Assembly: GCA_012519495.1 (NCBI GenBank)
Contig: JAAYQA010000031.1
Span: forward strand, 1-57,043
Source of the DNA: Tissierellia bacterium
GTDB taxonomy: Bacteria > Bacillota > Clostridia > Tissierellales > Peptoniphilaceae
DNA length: 57,043 nucleotides
Reading direction: 5' to 3'
In this document: positions 7,580 to 17,388 of the stretch, in pieces
Numbering within the stretch: position 1 is the stretch's first letter
Layout: each line of letters opens with the position of its first letter
Translations under genes and position numbers: made by a program
The notes under the pieces: model-generated
The model's input: the letters and a program-made list of their open reading frames with translations, nothing else
What the model was told of the DNA's origin: nothing
Databases searched by the model: none

Positions 7580-9370
7580 ATGAAGAAACAGCTCTTAACG
7601 GGCAACGAAGCAGCGGCGCGCGGTGCGTATGAGGCGGGCATTCACTTTGCTTCGGCATATCCGGGAACGCCAAGCACCGAAATCCTGGAGAACATAACCG
7701 CGTATGACGAGGTGTATACCGAATGGGCACCCAATGAGAAAGTCGCCTTGGAAGCGGCGATCGGCGCGTCGGTAGCGGGTGCACGCGCCCTGTGCTCCAT
7801 GAAGCATGTTGGGATGAATGTGGCGGCCGATCCGTTGTTCACTTTCGCCTATACGGGCGTAAACGGCGGTACGGTGATTATCACGGCCGACGAACCCGGC
7901 CAGCACTCCTCACAGAATGAGCAGGACAATCGCAATTATGCCAAAGCGGCCAAAATCCCGATGGTGGAACCTTCTGATTCGCAGGAATGTCTCGATATGA
8001 TGAAGGAAGCCTTCGCGATCAGCGAAAAATACGATACACCGGTTATTTACCGCATGACAACCCGTATCTGTCACTCCAAATCCATAACAGAAACCGGGGA
8101 GAGAGAAGACATCGCGATCCGTCCGGTCGACAAAAACCCGATGAAATATGTGTCGGTACCGGCCAATGCAAGACGCATGCGTGCCGAACTGGAAGTGCGG
8201 CTCGCAGATCTGAAGGAATTCTCGGAAGAAACCCCCTTAAACCGCGTGGAATACCACGACAAAAAAATCGGCGTGATCACTTCCGGTGCAGCCTACACCT
8301 TTGCCAGGGAAGTATTCGGAGAAAACGCCTCGTACTTAAAATTAGGGTTTACGAATCCCCTGCCCGACAAGAAGATTTCCGCTTTTTGTGAAGAAGTGGA
8401 AACCGTTTATATCATCGAAGAAAACGATCCGTATATCGAAGAACGCGTACGACTGCTTGGCTTTGACTGCAAAGGAAAAGACACGTTCCCGGCCTTTGGC
8501 GAAATGACACCGGATGTCATCCGTAAGTCGGTTTACGGCGAAACGATGGAAAACATAGAATACGATCATTCCGGTGTGGTGGGACGTCCGCCCGCACTGT
8601 GTGCCGGTTGCCCGCACCGCGGCTTCTTCTTTGACCTCGGGAAGCGAAAAGATGTCCTGATTACCGGCGATATCGGCTGCTATACCCTGGGCTTTGCCAA
8701 ACCGTACGCAGCGATCGACACCACCGTGTGCATGGGCGCCTCCTTCAGCATGGGACATGGCGCACAAACGGTGATGAATATGAATCCCGACAACAAAATG
8801 CGCGTGGTATCGGTTTTAGGTGACTCGACCTTCTTCCATTCGGGCATCAACAGTCTGATGGATATCGTGTACAACGGAAGCAATCCGGTTTGTGTCATCC
8901 TGGATAATCGTATCACCGGTATGACGGGCCATCAGGAAAACCCCGGAAGCGGCTACACGGCAAAACGAGACCCCGCCACCCTGATCTCCATTGAGAATAT
9001 GGTGCGCGCGATGGGTGTCAAAAATGTGAAGGTCGTCAACCCGAACAAGCTGAGTGAAATGAAAGAAGCCATGGACGAAGCGCTGGCTTTGGATGAGCCG
9101 TCGGTGATCATCACGCGCTGGCCCTGCATACTGAAGCGTTTCTCCCAGGAAGATTTGGACGAGTTCAAGGGTCTGCGCACCGACAAATACGAAGTGGATG
9201 AAGAGGTATGTATCGGTTGCCGCATGTGTCTGAAGAGCGGATGCCCGGCGATTTCGTTTAAGCAGGAAGAGAAAAAGGCTACGATCGACCCCGTACAATG
9301 TGTAGGCTGCGAAGTATGCGCACAGATCTGTCCCACGGGCGCGATCCAAAAAAAGGAGGCGCGAGCATGA
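7580..9370 (+). CDS. iorA: Indolepyruvate:ferredoxin oxidoreductase, alpha subunit
   Basis: A 596-residue thiamine-diphosphate enzyme subunit that oxidatively decarboxylates aryl- or branched 2-oxoacids to acyl-CoA with ferredoxin. Visible parts are the N-terminal pyrimidine-binding domain (LTGNEAAARGAYEAG, YPGTPSTEILE), CAGCPHRGFFFDLGK, and the ThDP/Mg motif region GDSTFFHSG...ILDN. The C-terminus carries two 4Fe-4S sites (C544, C547, C550, C555 and C574, C577, C580, C584). The start at 7580 was chosen by homology and the AAAGGCAGG site; an in-frame ATG at 7499 has no ribosome site. First gene of a five-gene operon. Confidence 0.95.
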   Translation: MKKQLLTGNEAAARGAYEAGIHFASAYPGTPSTEILENITAYDEVYTEWAPNEKVALEAAIGASVAGARALCSMKHVGMNVAADPLFTFAYTGVNGGTVIITADEPGQHSSQNEQDNRNYAKAAKIPMVEPSDSQECLDMMKEAFAISEKYDTPVIYRMTTRICHSKSITETGEREDIAIRPVDKNPMKYVSVPANARRMRAELEVRLADLKEFSEETPLNRVEYHDKKIGVITSGAAYTFAREVFGENASYLKLGFTNPLPDKKISAFCEEVETVYIIEENDPYIEERVRLLGFDCKGKDTFPAFGEMTPDVIRKSVYGETMENIEYDHSGVVGRPPALCAGCPHRGFFFDLGKRKDVLITGDIGCYTLGFAKPYAAIDTTVCMGASFSMGHGAQTVMNMNPDNKMRVVSVLGDSTFFHSGINSLMDIVYNGSNPVCVILDNRITGMTGHQENPGSGYTAKRDPATLISIENMVRAMGVKNVKVVNPNKLSEMKEAMDEALALDEPSVIITRWPCILKRFSQEDLDEFKGLRTDKYEVDEEVCIGCRMCLKSGCPAISFKQEEKKATIDPVQCVGCEVCAQICPTGAIQKKEARA

Positions 9371-9936
9371 CCAAGAGTATTTTATTAGTAGGCGTCGGTG
9401 GACAAGGCACGATTCTTGCGGGGAAACTGCTCACCACAGGCCTTCTCGAATCGGGATACGATGTAAAAATGTCGGAAATTCACGGCATGAGCCAAAGAGG
9501 GGGTTCGGTCTCCACACAGGTTCGCTACGGAGAAAAAGTCGAGTCGCCCGTGATTGAACCCGGCGGAGCCGATATACTGGTTTCTTTTGAACAGATGGAA
9601 GCCCTGCGCTGGCTGTCCTATGTAAAACCGGGCGGAAAGGTCATTACCAATGACGCAAAAATCGCCTCCATGCCGATTCTGTCAGGCGATGCGCTGTATC
9701 CGGATCACGCGATCGAAGAAATGCAGAAGCACGCTGAGGTAAAAGTCGTAGGCGCGCAAAAAATAGCGGAAGAATTAGGCAATCCCCGCGTAACCAATGT
9801 GGTACTCCTGGGAAGCCTGATCAAGTCGATGGATCTGGAACATATCGATTGGGAACAGATAATCCGCGACAATGTAAAAGAAAACTTTATCGATATCAAT
9901 CTGCAGGCACTGAAAAAAGGATTGGAAATCGCATGA
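9367..9936 (+). CDS. iorB: Indolepyruvate:ferredoxin oxidoreductase, beta subunit
   Basis: 189 residues of the gamma-type 2-oxoacid oxidoreductase domain. Hallmarks are GVGGQGTILAGKLL at the N-terminus and SEIHGMSQRGGSV. It pairs with IorA. The ATGA overlap with iorA shows translational coupling and fixes the start. Length matches the family. Confidence 0.95.
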   Translation: MTKSILLVGVGGQGTILAGKLLTTGLLESGYDVKMSEIHGMSQRGGSVSTQVRYGEKVESPVIEPGGADILVSFEQMEALRWLSYVKPGGKVITNDAKIASMPILSGDALYPDHAIEEMQKHAEVKVVGAQKIAEELGNPRVTNVVLLGSLIKSMDLEHIDWEQIIRDNVKENFIDINLQALKKGLEIA

Positions 9937-11015
9937 GTCGGATCCTTGTCATCAATCCGGGCGGTACCTCCACAAAAGTCGCCCTGTTTGAAGACGATAC
10001 AGCGGTGTTCTCCAAAACGGTCATCCACCCTTCCGAAGAGCTGAAAGACTTCGGAAGGGTAATGGAACAGCATGCTTTTCGCACAAAAGTGGTGGAAGAG
10101 GTGCTGAAGGAAGCAGGCATTGCGATCGAATCCGTCGATATTGTGATGGCCCGCGGCGGACTGGCACAGCCCATGGAAGGCGGCGTATACGAGGTGACGG
10201 ATGATCTGATTGCCGATATGCGCGACTGCCGCTACGGGGAGCACGCATCCAATTTAGGGGCTCTGATCGCCCGGGATCTGGCAGAACGCGCCGGTGTGCA
10301 CGCCTTTATTATGGATCCGGTCTCTGTTGATGAAATGGACGATGTGGCGCGGATCACCGGACTGAAGGAGATCTCCCGTGTGAGTTTGCTGCACGCCTTG
10401 AACAGCCGCGCGATGGCGCGGGCGGTCGCAGATGAATTGCATAAACCGTACGAAGCGCTCAATATGGTCACGGCGCATCTGGGCGCCGGCATTTCCATCA
10501 TACCGCACCGCAAAGGAAAAATGATCGACTGTAATAATCCGATGGAAATGGGCCCGTTTTGCCCGGACCGCGCCGGCGGCCTGCCATCCAAAGAACTGGC
10601 AAAGCTCTGCTTTTCCGGCAAATATGAAGAACAGGAATTCCTGAAAAAGATGACGCGCGAAGGCGGACTGAACGATCATCTCGGCACCAAAGATCTGCGC
10701 GTCGCTGAAAAAATGGCGGCAGACGGAGACGAATATGCCGATCTGGTTTTATCCGCCATGAGCTATCAGATCGCAAAAGAAATCGGAGCGATGGCCACCG
10801 CGTTGACAGGAGATGTAGACGCAATTGTGTTAACCGGCGGCATGGCCCATTCCGAACGCATGGTAAAAGAAATCACCGAACGAGTACAGTATATCGCTCC
10901 CGTTTTTGTCAAAGCCGGCGAATATGAAATGGAAGCTTTGGCAGGGGGAGGACAGCGCGTATTGACAGGCACCGAAACATCTAAGCCATATGAAAGGTTG
11001 AATCGTCCACAATGA
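9933..11015 (+). CDS. buk: Butyrate / branched-chain fatty acid kinase
   Basis: A 360-residue member of the acetokinase superfamily. It carries the phosphate-1 loop NPGGTSTK at residues 8-15, RGGLAQPM, a HLGAGIS phosphate-2 motif and LTGGMAHS. It converts an acyl phosphate plus ADP to a free acid plus ATP. Within this operon it would harvest ATP from isobutyryl-, isovaleryl- or arylacyl-phosphate. The ATGA overlap with iorB fixes the start. The phosphotransbutyrylase that normally precedes it is missing here. Confidence 0.93.
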   Translation: MSRILVINPGGTSTKVALFEDDTAVFSKTVIHPSEELKDFGRVMEQHAFRTKVVEEVLKEAGIAIESVDIVMARGGLAQPMEGGVYEVTDDLIADMRDCRYGEHASNLGALIARDLAERAGVHAFIMDPVSVDEMDDVARITGLKEISRVSLLHALNSRAMARAVADELHKPYEALNMVTAHLGAGISIIPHRKGKMIDCNNPMEMGPFCPDRAGGLPSKELAKLCFSGKYEEQEFLKKMTREGGLNDHLGTKDLRVAEKMAADGDEYADLVLSAMSYQIAKEIGAMATALTGDVDAIVLTGGMAHSERMVKEITERVQYIAPVFVKAGEYEMEALAGGGQRVLTGTETSKPYERLNRPQ

Positions 11016-12361
11016 ATAAGAATAAAAGAACGACTGAAATCTTTGTAAGCGGCTTTGCGTTATTTGCGATTTTCTTTGGCGCAGGCAATCTGATTTTCCC
11101 GCCCATACTGGGCAATATGACCGGAGACAGCTGGTGGAAAGCCATGCTCGGCTTTCTGGCAACCGACCCCGTTTTGCCGATCCTGGGCGTTATTGCAATG
11201 GCGCGTATCGGTGGCGGACCCGAAGATATGGGTAAACGCGTACACCCGAAATTTGCCATTATTCTCTCGGCAATCTGCATTCTGATTATCGGACCGGTTA
11301 TCGCCGTGCCCCGCACAGCGGCAACCACCTATGAACTGGCAATCCAACCCTACTTAGGTACCAATACGGTGGCTTTGGTGATCACCTCGATCGTTTTCTT
11401 CGGCATTGCCTTTTTCTTTACCGTCAACGAAGGACGCGTCATCGACATTATCGGAAAGTTCCTGACACCCGGTCTGCTTCTGGTGCTGGCCGCCATCATT
11501 GTAAAAGCGATCCTCTCACCGATCGGACCGATTGTGAATACGGGGTATGAGAACTCCTTCCACTTAGGCTTTACAGAAGGCTATCAAACGCTGGATGCGC
11601 TGGCTGCGGCTATTATCGGCGGCATAGTCATCAGCGGACTCAAGCACAAGGGATACGACGACAAAGACGAACAGCGCTATATCCTGATCCGTTCGGGTAT
11701 TGTTGCAGGGATTCTTCTCGCTTTTGTATACGGCGGCCTGACTTTTGTCGGCGCGACCACTTCGGCAACACCCGAAACCAATCGGATCGCCCTGCTTCTG
11801 TATTCCGTACGTCAGATCTTTGGCAATGCCGGCGGCGTACTCTTAGGCATTTCGGTGGCTTTGGCTTGCATGACCACTGCCGTGGGACTCATTTCCGCTT
11901 GCGGCAACTTCTTTAATCAGGTTTCCGGCGGAAAACTGCCTTACCGTACCGTGGTGATTGCGACAACGCTGTTCAGCTTTGCCATGTCGATGATGTCGGT
12001 GGAAGGGATCATCAATCTGGCGTTCCCGATACTGCTTACGGTATACCCGGCGGTTATCGTCCTGATTGCCCTCACGCTGTTTGACAAGCAGATCCATTCG
12101 AATCTGTCCTATATCGGACCGGTCTTTACCGCACTCGTTTTCGGTTTTGTGGAAGCGGTCAACAGTTCGTTTGGCTGGTTTGAAGGATTGCATGCCATCA
12201 TCATGAAAGTTCCCCTGGCAGAAGCCGGATTCCCGTGGGTCGTGCCCGCCGCGATCGCGTTTTTGGTCTTTACCACGATTGCGTCCATGCTGGGTCACAC
12301 CGACGATATCGGGGAGAAGAATCTGCTGATTAAACGACAGCGCATGACGTCTGTCATATAA
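11012..12361 (+). CDS. brnQ: Branched-chain amino acid carrier BrnQ
   Basis: A 449-residue polytopic membrane protein (about 12 helices). The N-terminus (FALFAIFFGAGNLIFPP) and the GPVIAVPRTAATTYE segment are diagnostic of the LIVCS/BrnQ family, Na+/H+-coupled importers of leucine, isoleucine and valine. The ATGA overlap with buk couples it to the fermentation operon, which points to a branched-chain amino acid as the fermented substrate. Confidence 0.95.
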   Translation: MNKNKRTTEIFVSGFALFAIFFGAGNLIFPPILGNMTGDSWWKAMLGFLATDPVLPILGVIAMARIGGGPEDMGKRVHPKFAIILSAICILIIGPVIAVPRTAATTYELAIQPYLGTNTVALVITSIVFFGIAFFFTVNEGRVIDIIGKFLTPGLLLVLAAIIVKAILSPIGPIVNTGYENSFHLGFTEGYQTLDALAAAIIGGIVISGLKHKGYDDKDEQRYILIRSGIVAGILLAFVYGGLTFVGATTSATPETNRIALLLYSVRQIFGNAGGVLLGISVALACMTTAVGLISACGNFFNQVSGGKLPYRTVVIATTLFSFAMSMMSVEGIINLAFPILLTVYPAVIVLIALTLFDKQIHSNLSYIGPVFTALVFGFVEAVNSSFGWFEGLHAIIMKVPLAEAGFPWVVPAAIAFLVFTTIASMLGHTDDIGEKNLLIKRQRMTSVI

Positions 12362-12371
12362 GAGGTGTAGA

Positions 12372-13553
12372 ATGACTTCTAAAATGATGCTTACATTGGG
12401 TACCCAGCGTTCCGCCATCCGCGAGATTGCGGCCTGGGGAGCCAAAAGAAAACAGGAGATCGGTCCGGAAAATGTACTGGACTTCAGTTTGGGGAATCCG
12501 AATGTACCCGCACCGGATGAAGTAGCCGAAGCGATTTTATCCATCGTGCAGGATTCGTCCCCGGTTTCTTACAACAGCTATACCGCCTCGCCCGGCGCAG
12601 ACGATGTGCGCGGTATTATTGCCGATAATCTGAACCGCCGTTTCGGGACAGACTATACCGCAAAGAATCTGTATCTGACGGCCGGGGCCGCAGCGGCTTT
12701 GTGTATCGCGCTGAGCGCGCTTGTGTCGTCGGATAAAGACGAGGTGATCGTTTTTGCCCCGTATTTTCCGGAGTACAAAGTCTTTATCGAAGCCCGCGGC
12801 GCAACCATGAAAGTGATTCCCGCACGGCCGGATTTCTCCATGCACCCGGAAGATCTGGAAGAGGCCATCAATGAAAATACGGCAGCGGTTCTGATCAACT
12901 CGCCCAACAATCCCTCGGGTTTTGTGTACGATGAAAAAACGATTCATATGCTTTCGGATATGCTGCGCAAAAAGAGCCGCGAATTCGGGCGGCCGATCCG
13001 CATTGTATCCGACGAGCCGTACCGTGAACTGGCCTATGACGTAAAGGTACCGTTTTTGCCGAACTACTACGACGATACGCTCGTTTGCTATTCGTGGAGC
13101 AAGTCGCTCAGCCTGCCCGGTGAACGGATCGGCTATGTGCTCGTACCGGACAAGGTAACCGCAGCCGATGAAATGATTGCGGCCATTGCCGGCAGCGGAC
13201 GCGCATTGGGGTATGTCTGTGCGCCCAGCCTGTTTCAGAAGGTGATCGGCCGATGTATCGATGTAATGCCCGATTTGCGCATTTATGCGACGAATCGTGA
13301 GAAGCTCATTGCGGGTCTGGAAAAAGCCGGCTACGAATTTGCTCGTCCCGACGGCGCGTTCTACTTCTTTATCAAGTCGCCTTTCCCGGGCGGCGGCCAG
13401 GAATTCCATGAGCGGGCCAAAAAGGAAGACCTGCTTGTCGTACCCGGTGCCAGCTTTGGCGCGCCGGACTATGTGCGCCTGTCGTATTGCACCACCACAG
13501 AGGCGATCGAAAGAGCGCTTCCCATCCTGCAAAAGCTGATGGACGAAAAATAA
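12372..13553 (+). CDS. PLP-dependent class I/II aminotransferase
   Basis: 393 residues, fold type I. The PLP lysine is K244 in SWSKSLSLPGERIGY, with NSPNNPSG (from 176) and SDEPYREL (from 213). It most resembles the aspartate/tyrosine/alanine aminotransferase group. The position after brnQ suggests it makes the 2-oxoacid used by IorAB. RBS AGAGGTG. Last gene of the operon. Confidence 0.9.
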   Translation: MTSKMMLTLGTQRSAIREIAAWGAKRKQEIGPENVLDFSLGNPNVPAPDEVAEAILSIVQDSSPVSYNSYTASPGADDVRGIIADNLNRRFGTDYTAKNLYLTAGAAAALCIALSALVSSDKDEVIVFAPYFPEYKVFIEARGATMKVIPARPDFSMHPEDLEEAINENTAAVLINSPNNPSGFVYDEKTIHMLSDMLRKKSREFGRPIRIVSDEPYRELAYDVKVPFLPNYYDDTLVCYSWSKSLSLPGERIGYVLVPDKVTAADEMIAAIAGSGRALGYVCAPSLFQKVIGRCIDVMPDLRIYATNREKLIAGLEKAGYEFARPDGAFYFFIKSPFPGGGQEFHERAKKEDLLVVPGASFGAPDYVRLSYCTTTEAIERALPILQKLMDEK

Positions 13554-13575
13554 AAACTCCATAGATACCGCAAGA

Positions 13576-13605
13576 AAACCGGCTGAACAAAGGCCGGTTT
13601 TTTTC
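13576..13605 (+). terminator. Terminator of the iorA-aminotransferase operon
   Basis: AAACCGGC, 9-nt loop, GCCGGTTT, T-run. Confidence 0.85.
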
Positions 13606-13669
13606 TCGGGGAGCGATTTACCGCAGAGCAGAGCCGATTGTTACTCTTTCTTTATATGTATGGATCTTG

Positions 13670-13675
13670 TATAAT
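13670..13675 (+). promoter_or_regulatory. -10 box of the hem operon
   Basis: TATAAT 34 nt before the hemA start. The -35 is weak (TTTCTT-like at 17 bp). Confidence 0.45.
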
Positions 13676-13708
13676 TTCTATAACAGGATCTTAGAAACGG
13701 AGAAAAGA

Positions 13709-14938
13709 ATGAAGTTTTGTGTTGTGGGGATCAATCACCATATTGCGCCGATTGCCTTGCGGGAAAAGGTGCATTTCAAGGAAACGGATATTATTGCCTG
13801 TTCCGAACAGATCACAGGCGAAGGGATCGAAGAGTGCATAATCGTCTCAACATGCAATCGGTCCGAAATCTATTTTATGTCCCGGGATGTTATAGCGGAT
13901 TGCGGGCGGATCAAACAGTTTTATCAGTCTTATTTTCAAACACCGATAGAGGATGCGTTTTTTATCGAAAAAGTCAGTGACGATGCGATTCGGCACTTGT
14001 TTTATGTGTCGGTCGGGCTGGATTCCGCCGTGGTGGGAGAAGACCAGATCCTGGGGCAGGTGGTCGATGCACAGGAGACCGCCATCAATATCGGCAGTAC
14101 GGGAAAAGGAATCAACAAGATCTTTCGGGAAGCCATTACCTTTTCCAAGGAGGTAAAAACACAAACCAATGTCAGCCACACGCCGGTCAGTATCGCCTAT
14201 ATCGGAGTTAAACAGATTGCCCGCTTTGTGGACTTGAAAACGGCCCGGGTACTGGTGAGCGGACTGGGCAATATGGGACGGCTGGCCGCGGTGCATCTGA
14301 TGGACAGCGGGGCGGAGGTGTTTGTGACCAACCGGACGATCGAAAATTCCTACAAAATCCAGCGCGAGCGCCCGGGCGTACAGGTTCTGCCGTTTGAAAA
14401 GCTGAAAGAAAACATAGAAAGGGTCGATGTGGTTGTATCTGCCACATCTTCGCCGCATGTGATCATTAAAGAAGAACATGTGGCGGGAATCCAAAAGCCG
14501 CTTTACATACTGGATCTGTCTTTGCCGCGGGATGTTTCGCCCGATGTGGGAGAGAAGGAGAATATCACGCTTTTTGATATCGACAGCCTGCAGAAAATAT
14601 CGGAAGAGAGCCAGAAACAAAAAAAGGAAATCCTGGACGGCTACCGCGACGCGATCGAAACAAAAATTCAGGAAATTCAATCCTGGGACCTGAACCGCAA
14701 AGTCGATCCGCTGATGAAGTCGCTGAATGAACGTTGCGACGAAATTGCCAATCAAACGCTCAACTACATCTTCCGCAAAACGGAGCTGAATCACAGCGAA
14801 CAAAAGAAGGTGGACAAGATTGTTCGCGCCGCACTGAAAAAGGTCATGCGGGAACCGATCTTGTCGCTGAAGGAAATGGAGGACTTTGCGAAAAAGGAAT
14901 CCGTCATTCAGACGCTGGAAGAGATGTTGACGAAATAA
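13709..14938 (+). CDS. hemA: Glutamyl-tRNA reductase
   Basis: A 409-residue enzyme that reduces Glu-tRNA to glutamate-1-semialdehyde with NADPH, the first step of the C5 tetrapyrrole route. Catalytic Cys49 lies in STCNRSE, and GLDSAVVGEDQILGQV, the Rossmann loop VSGLGNMGR and the C-terminal helical dimerisation domain are present. The start at 13709 fits the family N-terminus (MKFCVVGINH) and a GGAGAAA site. First gene of hemA-hemB-hemL. Confidence 0.95.
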   Translation: MKFCVVGINHHIAPIALREKVHFKETDIIACSEQITGEGIEECIIVSTCNRSEIYFMSRDVIADCGRIKQFYQSYFQTPIEDAFFIEKVSDDAIRHLFYVSVGLDSAVVGEDQILGQVVDAQETAINIGSTGKGINKIFREAITFSKEVKTQTNVSHTPVSIAYIGVKQIARFVDLKTARVLVSGLGNMGRLAAVHLMDSGAEVFVTNRTIENSYKIQRERPGVQVLPFEKLKENIERVDVVVSATSSPHVIIKEEHVAGIQKPLYILDLSLPRDVSPDVGEKENITLFDIDSLQKISEESQKQKKEILDGYRDAIETKIQEIQSWDLNRKVDPLMKSLNERCDEIANQTLNYIFRKTELNHSEQKKVDKIVRAALKKVMREPILSLKEMEDFAKKESVIQTLEEMLTK

Positions 14939-14994
14939 TACAAGAAACGAACCGTTTCGCAGGCCTAAAAAGGCTGTAAGAAGGAGGGTATACC

Positions 14995-15978
14995 ATGCGT
15001 ATGCGAAGAACACGGGGCAATGCGCTCATCCGGCAGATGATCGCGGAGACCTCGTTACAGATCAGTGATTTTATCTATCCGCTGTTTATCGTGGAAGGAA
15101 GCCAAATCAAACGGGAGATTCCGTCTTTACCGGATGTGTATCATTTTTCGGTAGACCGGCTGGAAGAAGAGATCCGGGAACTGGTTGCCCTGGGGATCAA
15201 GGCGGTTTTGCTGTTCGGCGTACCGAATGAAGAAGACAAAGACGAGAAGGGCACGGCAGCCTACGACGAGCAGGGTGTGGTGCAAAGAGCCACCCGAAAA
15301 ATCCGGGAGATTACCGACGACATTCTCGTTATAACCGATGTGTGCATGTGCGAATATACCAGTCACGGACATTGCGGCCTTCTGGATAAAGACGGGGTTG
15401 TGCAAAATGATCCGACAACCAAAGAACTGGCCAAAATTGCCCTCTCGCATGCCCGGGCCGGCGCACATATCGTGGCGCCCTCCGATATGATGGATTTTCG
15501 CGTAGCGGAGATACGGCGCGCGCTGGATCAAAACGGCTACCAGGATATCCCGATTATGGCTTACAGCGCCAAATACGCGTCCAACTATTACGGACCTTTC
15601 CGCGAGGCGGCCGGGTCGGCCCCGTCTTTCGGCGACCGCAAGAGCTATCAGATGGATTATCACAATAGCGATGAAGCCCTTATGGAAATTGCATTGGATA
15701 TGGAAGAAGAGGCGGACTTTGTGATCGTCAAGCCGGCTTTGGCTTATCTGGATATTATCCGCCGGGTGAAAGACAACTGTAATACACGCATTGTTGCCTA
15801 TAATGTCAGCGGGGAGTACGCCATGCTGAAGAATGCCGTCAAAAACGGCATGGTCGACGAAGCGGTCATTTACGAAACCCTGATCGCCATAAAGAGAGCC
15901 GGCGCGAAAAACATTATCACCTATCACGCAAAAGACATTGCCAAACAATGCAAGGAGGGGTCTTTTGAACTTAATTGA
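14995..15978 (+). CDS. hemB: Porphobilinogen synthase (ALA dehydratase)
   Basis: 327 residues. The Schiff-base lysines K193 (MAYSAKYAS) and K246 (FVIVKPAL) are visible. The metal site has three cysteines, C117, C119 and C127, so this is the zinc-dependent type. It condenses two 5-aminolevulinate molecules to porphobilinogen. AAGGAGG precedes the ATG. Its end overlaps the start of hemL by 14 nt. Confidence 0.96.
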   Translation: MRMRRTRGNALIRQMIAETSLQISDFIYPLFIVEGSQIKREIPSLPDVYHFSVDRLEEEIRELVALGIKAVLLFGVPNEEDKDEKGTAAYDEQGVVQRATRKIREITDDILVITDVCMCEYTSHGHCGLLDKDGVVQNDPTTKELAKIALSHARAGAHIVAPSDMMDFRVAEIRRALDQNGYQDIPIMAYSAKYASNYYGPFREAAGSAPSFGDRKSYQMDYHNSDEALMEIALDMEEEADFVIVKPALAYLDIIRRVKDNCNTRIVAYNVSGEYAMLKNAVKNGMVDEAVIYETLIAIKRAGAKNIITYHAKDIAKQCKEGSFELN

Positions 15979-17236
15979 GCGGGCAAAACAAAGAATACCC
16001 GGCGGGGTGAATTCGCCGGTACGCGCTTTCGGTTCGGTTGATATGGATCCTGTGTTTATCCGATCGGGCCGGGGTGCCTATGTATACGACGAATCAGGCA
16101 ATGAATACCTGGACTTTATCGGTTCCTGGGGGCCTATGATCCTCGGGCACGGAAAAGAAGAACTCATCCAAAATGCGCAAGAATATCTGCAGGAAGGCCT
16201 TACCTTCGGGCTGCCTACCGCCATTGAAGTAGAAATGGCGGAACTGGTCACCGAAGCCACCCGGACAGACATGGTGCGCATGGTCAACTCCGGCACGGAA
16301 GCCGCCATGTCGGCCATCCGACTGGCCCGCGGTTTTACCGGCCGGGAGAAAATCATAAAGTTTGAAGGCTGCTATCACGGGCATTCCGACTCGCTATTGG
16401 TCAAATCCGGCAGCGGAACGCTGACTTTCCGCAAACCGACATCCTCCGGTGTGCCTTACGACACGATCAAACACACGATCGTTTGCGAGTACAACAATAT
16501 AGAAAGCGTGAAAGAAGCCGTGCGGCAGTTCCCCGATGACATTGCCTGTGTGATTCTGGAGCCCATTGCCGGGAATATGGGCGTGGTGCCTTCGGAATTG
16601 GCTTTCATACAGGAACTCCGGGCGCTCACGGAAAAAGAAGGTATTATACTGATCTTTGACGAAGTCATTACCGGATTTCGCACCGTATATGGATCCATCT
16701 CCTCTTTGTTCGGGGTACAGGCGGATCTGTACTGCTTCGGGAAGATCATCGGCGGGGGCCTGCCTGTGGGGGCATTTGCGGGCAAACGGGAGATTATGGA
16801 ACACCTGAGTCCGGTGGGCGGCGTGTATCAGGCCGGCACCCTGTCCGGCAATCCGCTTGCCATGAAAATGGGGCGGGATACGCTGCATATTCTGCGCGAT
16901 AATCCGGCGATTTATGACAAATTGGCGGAATACGGGGCCATGCTGGAAGAGGGATTCACCAGCAATCTGAAAGAGACGAACACACCGGGCGCCGTCACCC
17001 GTTTCCGGTCGATGGTTTGCCTGTTCTTTGGCGAATTCGACACGATCCGCTCGTTTGAAGATGTAAAACATGCCGATACCGATACCTACGCGCGCTACTT
17101 TAAGGAAATGATCGGCATGGGTATTATCCTGGCGCCGGCCCAATTTGAAGCGATCTTCCTTTCGGACGCACACACGAAGGAGAATATCGAATACCTGATT
17201 GCCTCCTCCAAAAAAGCCATGCTTGCGATCAAGTAG
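15965..17236 (+). CDS. hemL: Glutamate-1-semialdehyde 2,1-aminomutase
   Basis: A 423-residue PLP enzyme making 5-aminolevulinate. The N-terminus is ERAKQRIPGGVNSPVRAF, the PLP lysine is K260 in CFGKIIGGGLPVGAF, and GCYHGHSDS is present. The start was set at the TTG at 15965 because AAGGAGGGG lies 5-6 nt before it and the family N-terminus begins here. Another in-frame TTG at 15938 lies upstream of that ribosome site. With hemA and hemB it gives porphobilinogen; later genes (hemC/D or cob) are not in the window. Confidence 0.95.
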   Translation: MNLIERAKQRIPGGVNSPVRAFGSVDMDPVFIRSGRGAYVYDESGNEYLDFIGSWGPMILGHGKEELIQNAQEYLQEGLTFGLPTAIEVEMAELVTEATRTDMVRMVNSGTEAAMSAIRLARGFTGREKIIKFEGCYHGHSDSLLVKSGSGTLTFRKPTSSGVPYDTIKHTIVCEYNNIESVKEAVRQFPDDIACVILEPIAGNMGVVPSELAFIQELRALTEKEGIILIFDEVITGFRTVYGSISSLFGVQADLYCFGKIIGGGLPVGAFAGKREIMEHLSPVGGVYQAGTLSGNPLAMKMGRDTLHILRDNPAIYDKLAEYGAMLEEGFTSNLKETNTPGAVTRFRSMVCLFFGEFDTIRSFEDVKHADTDTYARYFKEMIGMGIILAPAQFEAIFLSDAHTKENIEYLIASSKKAMLAIK

Positions 17237-17288
17237 TTTCCCGTCCCTCCTTCTCTCTTTGGAGAATGGCGATTTGTCTTCACTCCGG

Positions 17289-17315
17289 GACCCTGCCGAG
17301 GCAGGGTCTTTTTTT
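17289..17315 (+). terminator. Terminator of the hem operon
   Basis: GACCCTGCC, GAG, GCAGGGTC plus a T-run. Confidence 0.88.
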
Positions 17316-17323
17316 GTGACAAA

Positions 17324-17368
17324 AATTATTGCAAAACAATAATTAATGTAGTATTATTATTGTAATAC
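17324..17368 (+). promoter_or_regulatory. Promoter with two palindromes, XRE operon
   Basis: TTGCAA (17329-17334), 17-nt spacer, TATTAT (17352-17357). AATTATTG-caaaa-CAATAATT (17324-17344) covers the -35 and GTATTA-ttattg-TAATAC (17351-17368) covers the -10. Both are perfect inverted repeats. The layout suggests autorepression by the operon's own XRE protein. Confidence 0.6.
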
Positions 17369-17388
17369 GATAATTCTGGAGGTGGAGG

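Noticed and set aside
15938..15964. Earlier hemL start at an upstream TTG
   Set aside because: It lies upstream of the ribosome site AAGGAGGGG, and the extra residues match no HemL N-terminus.
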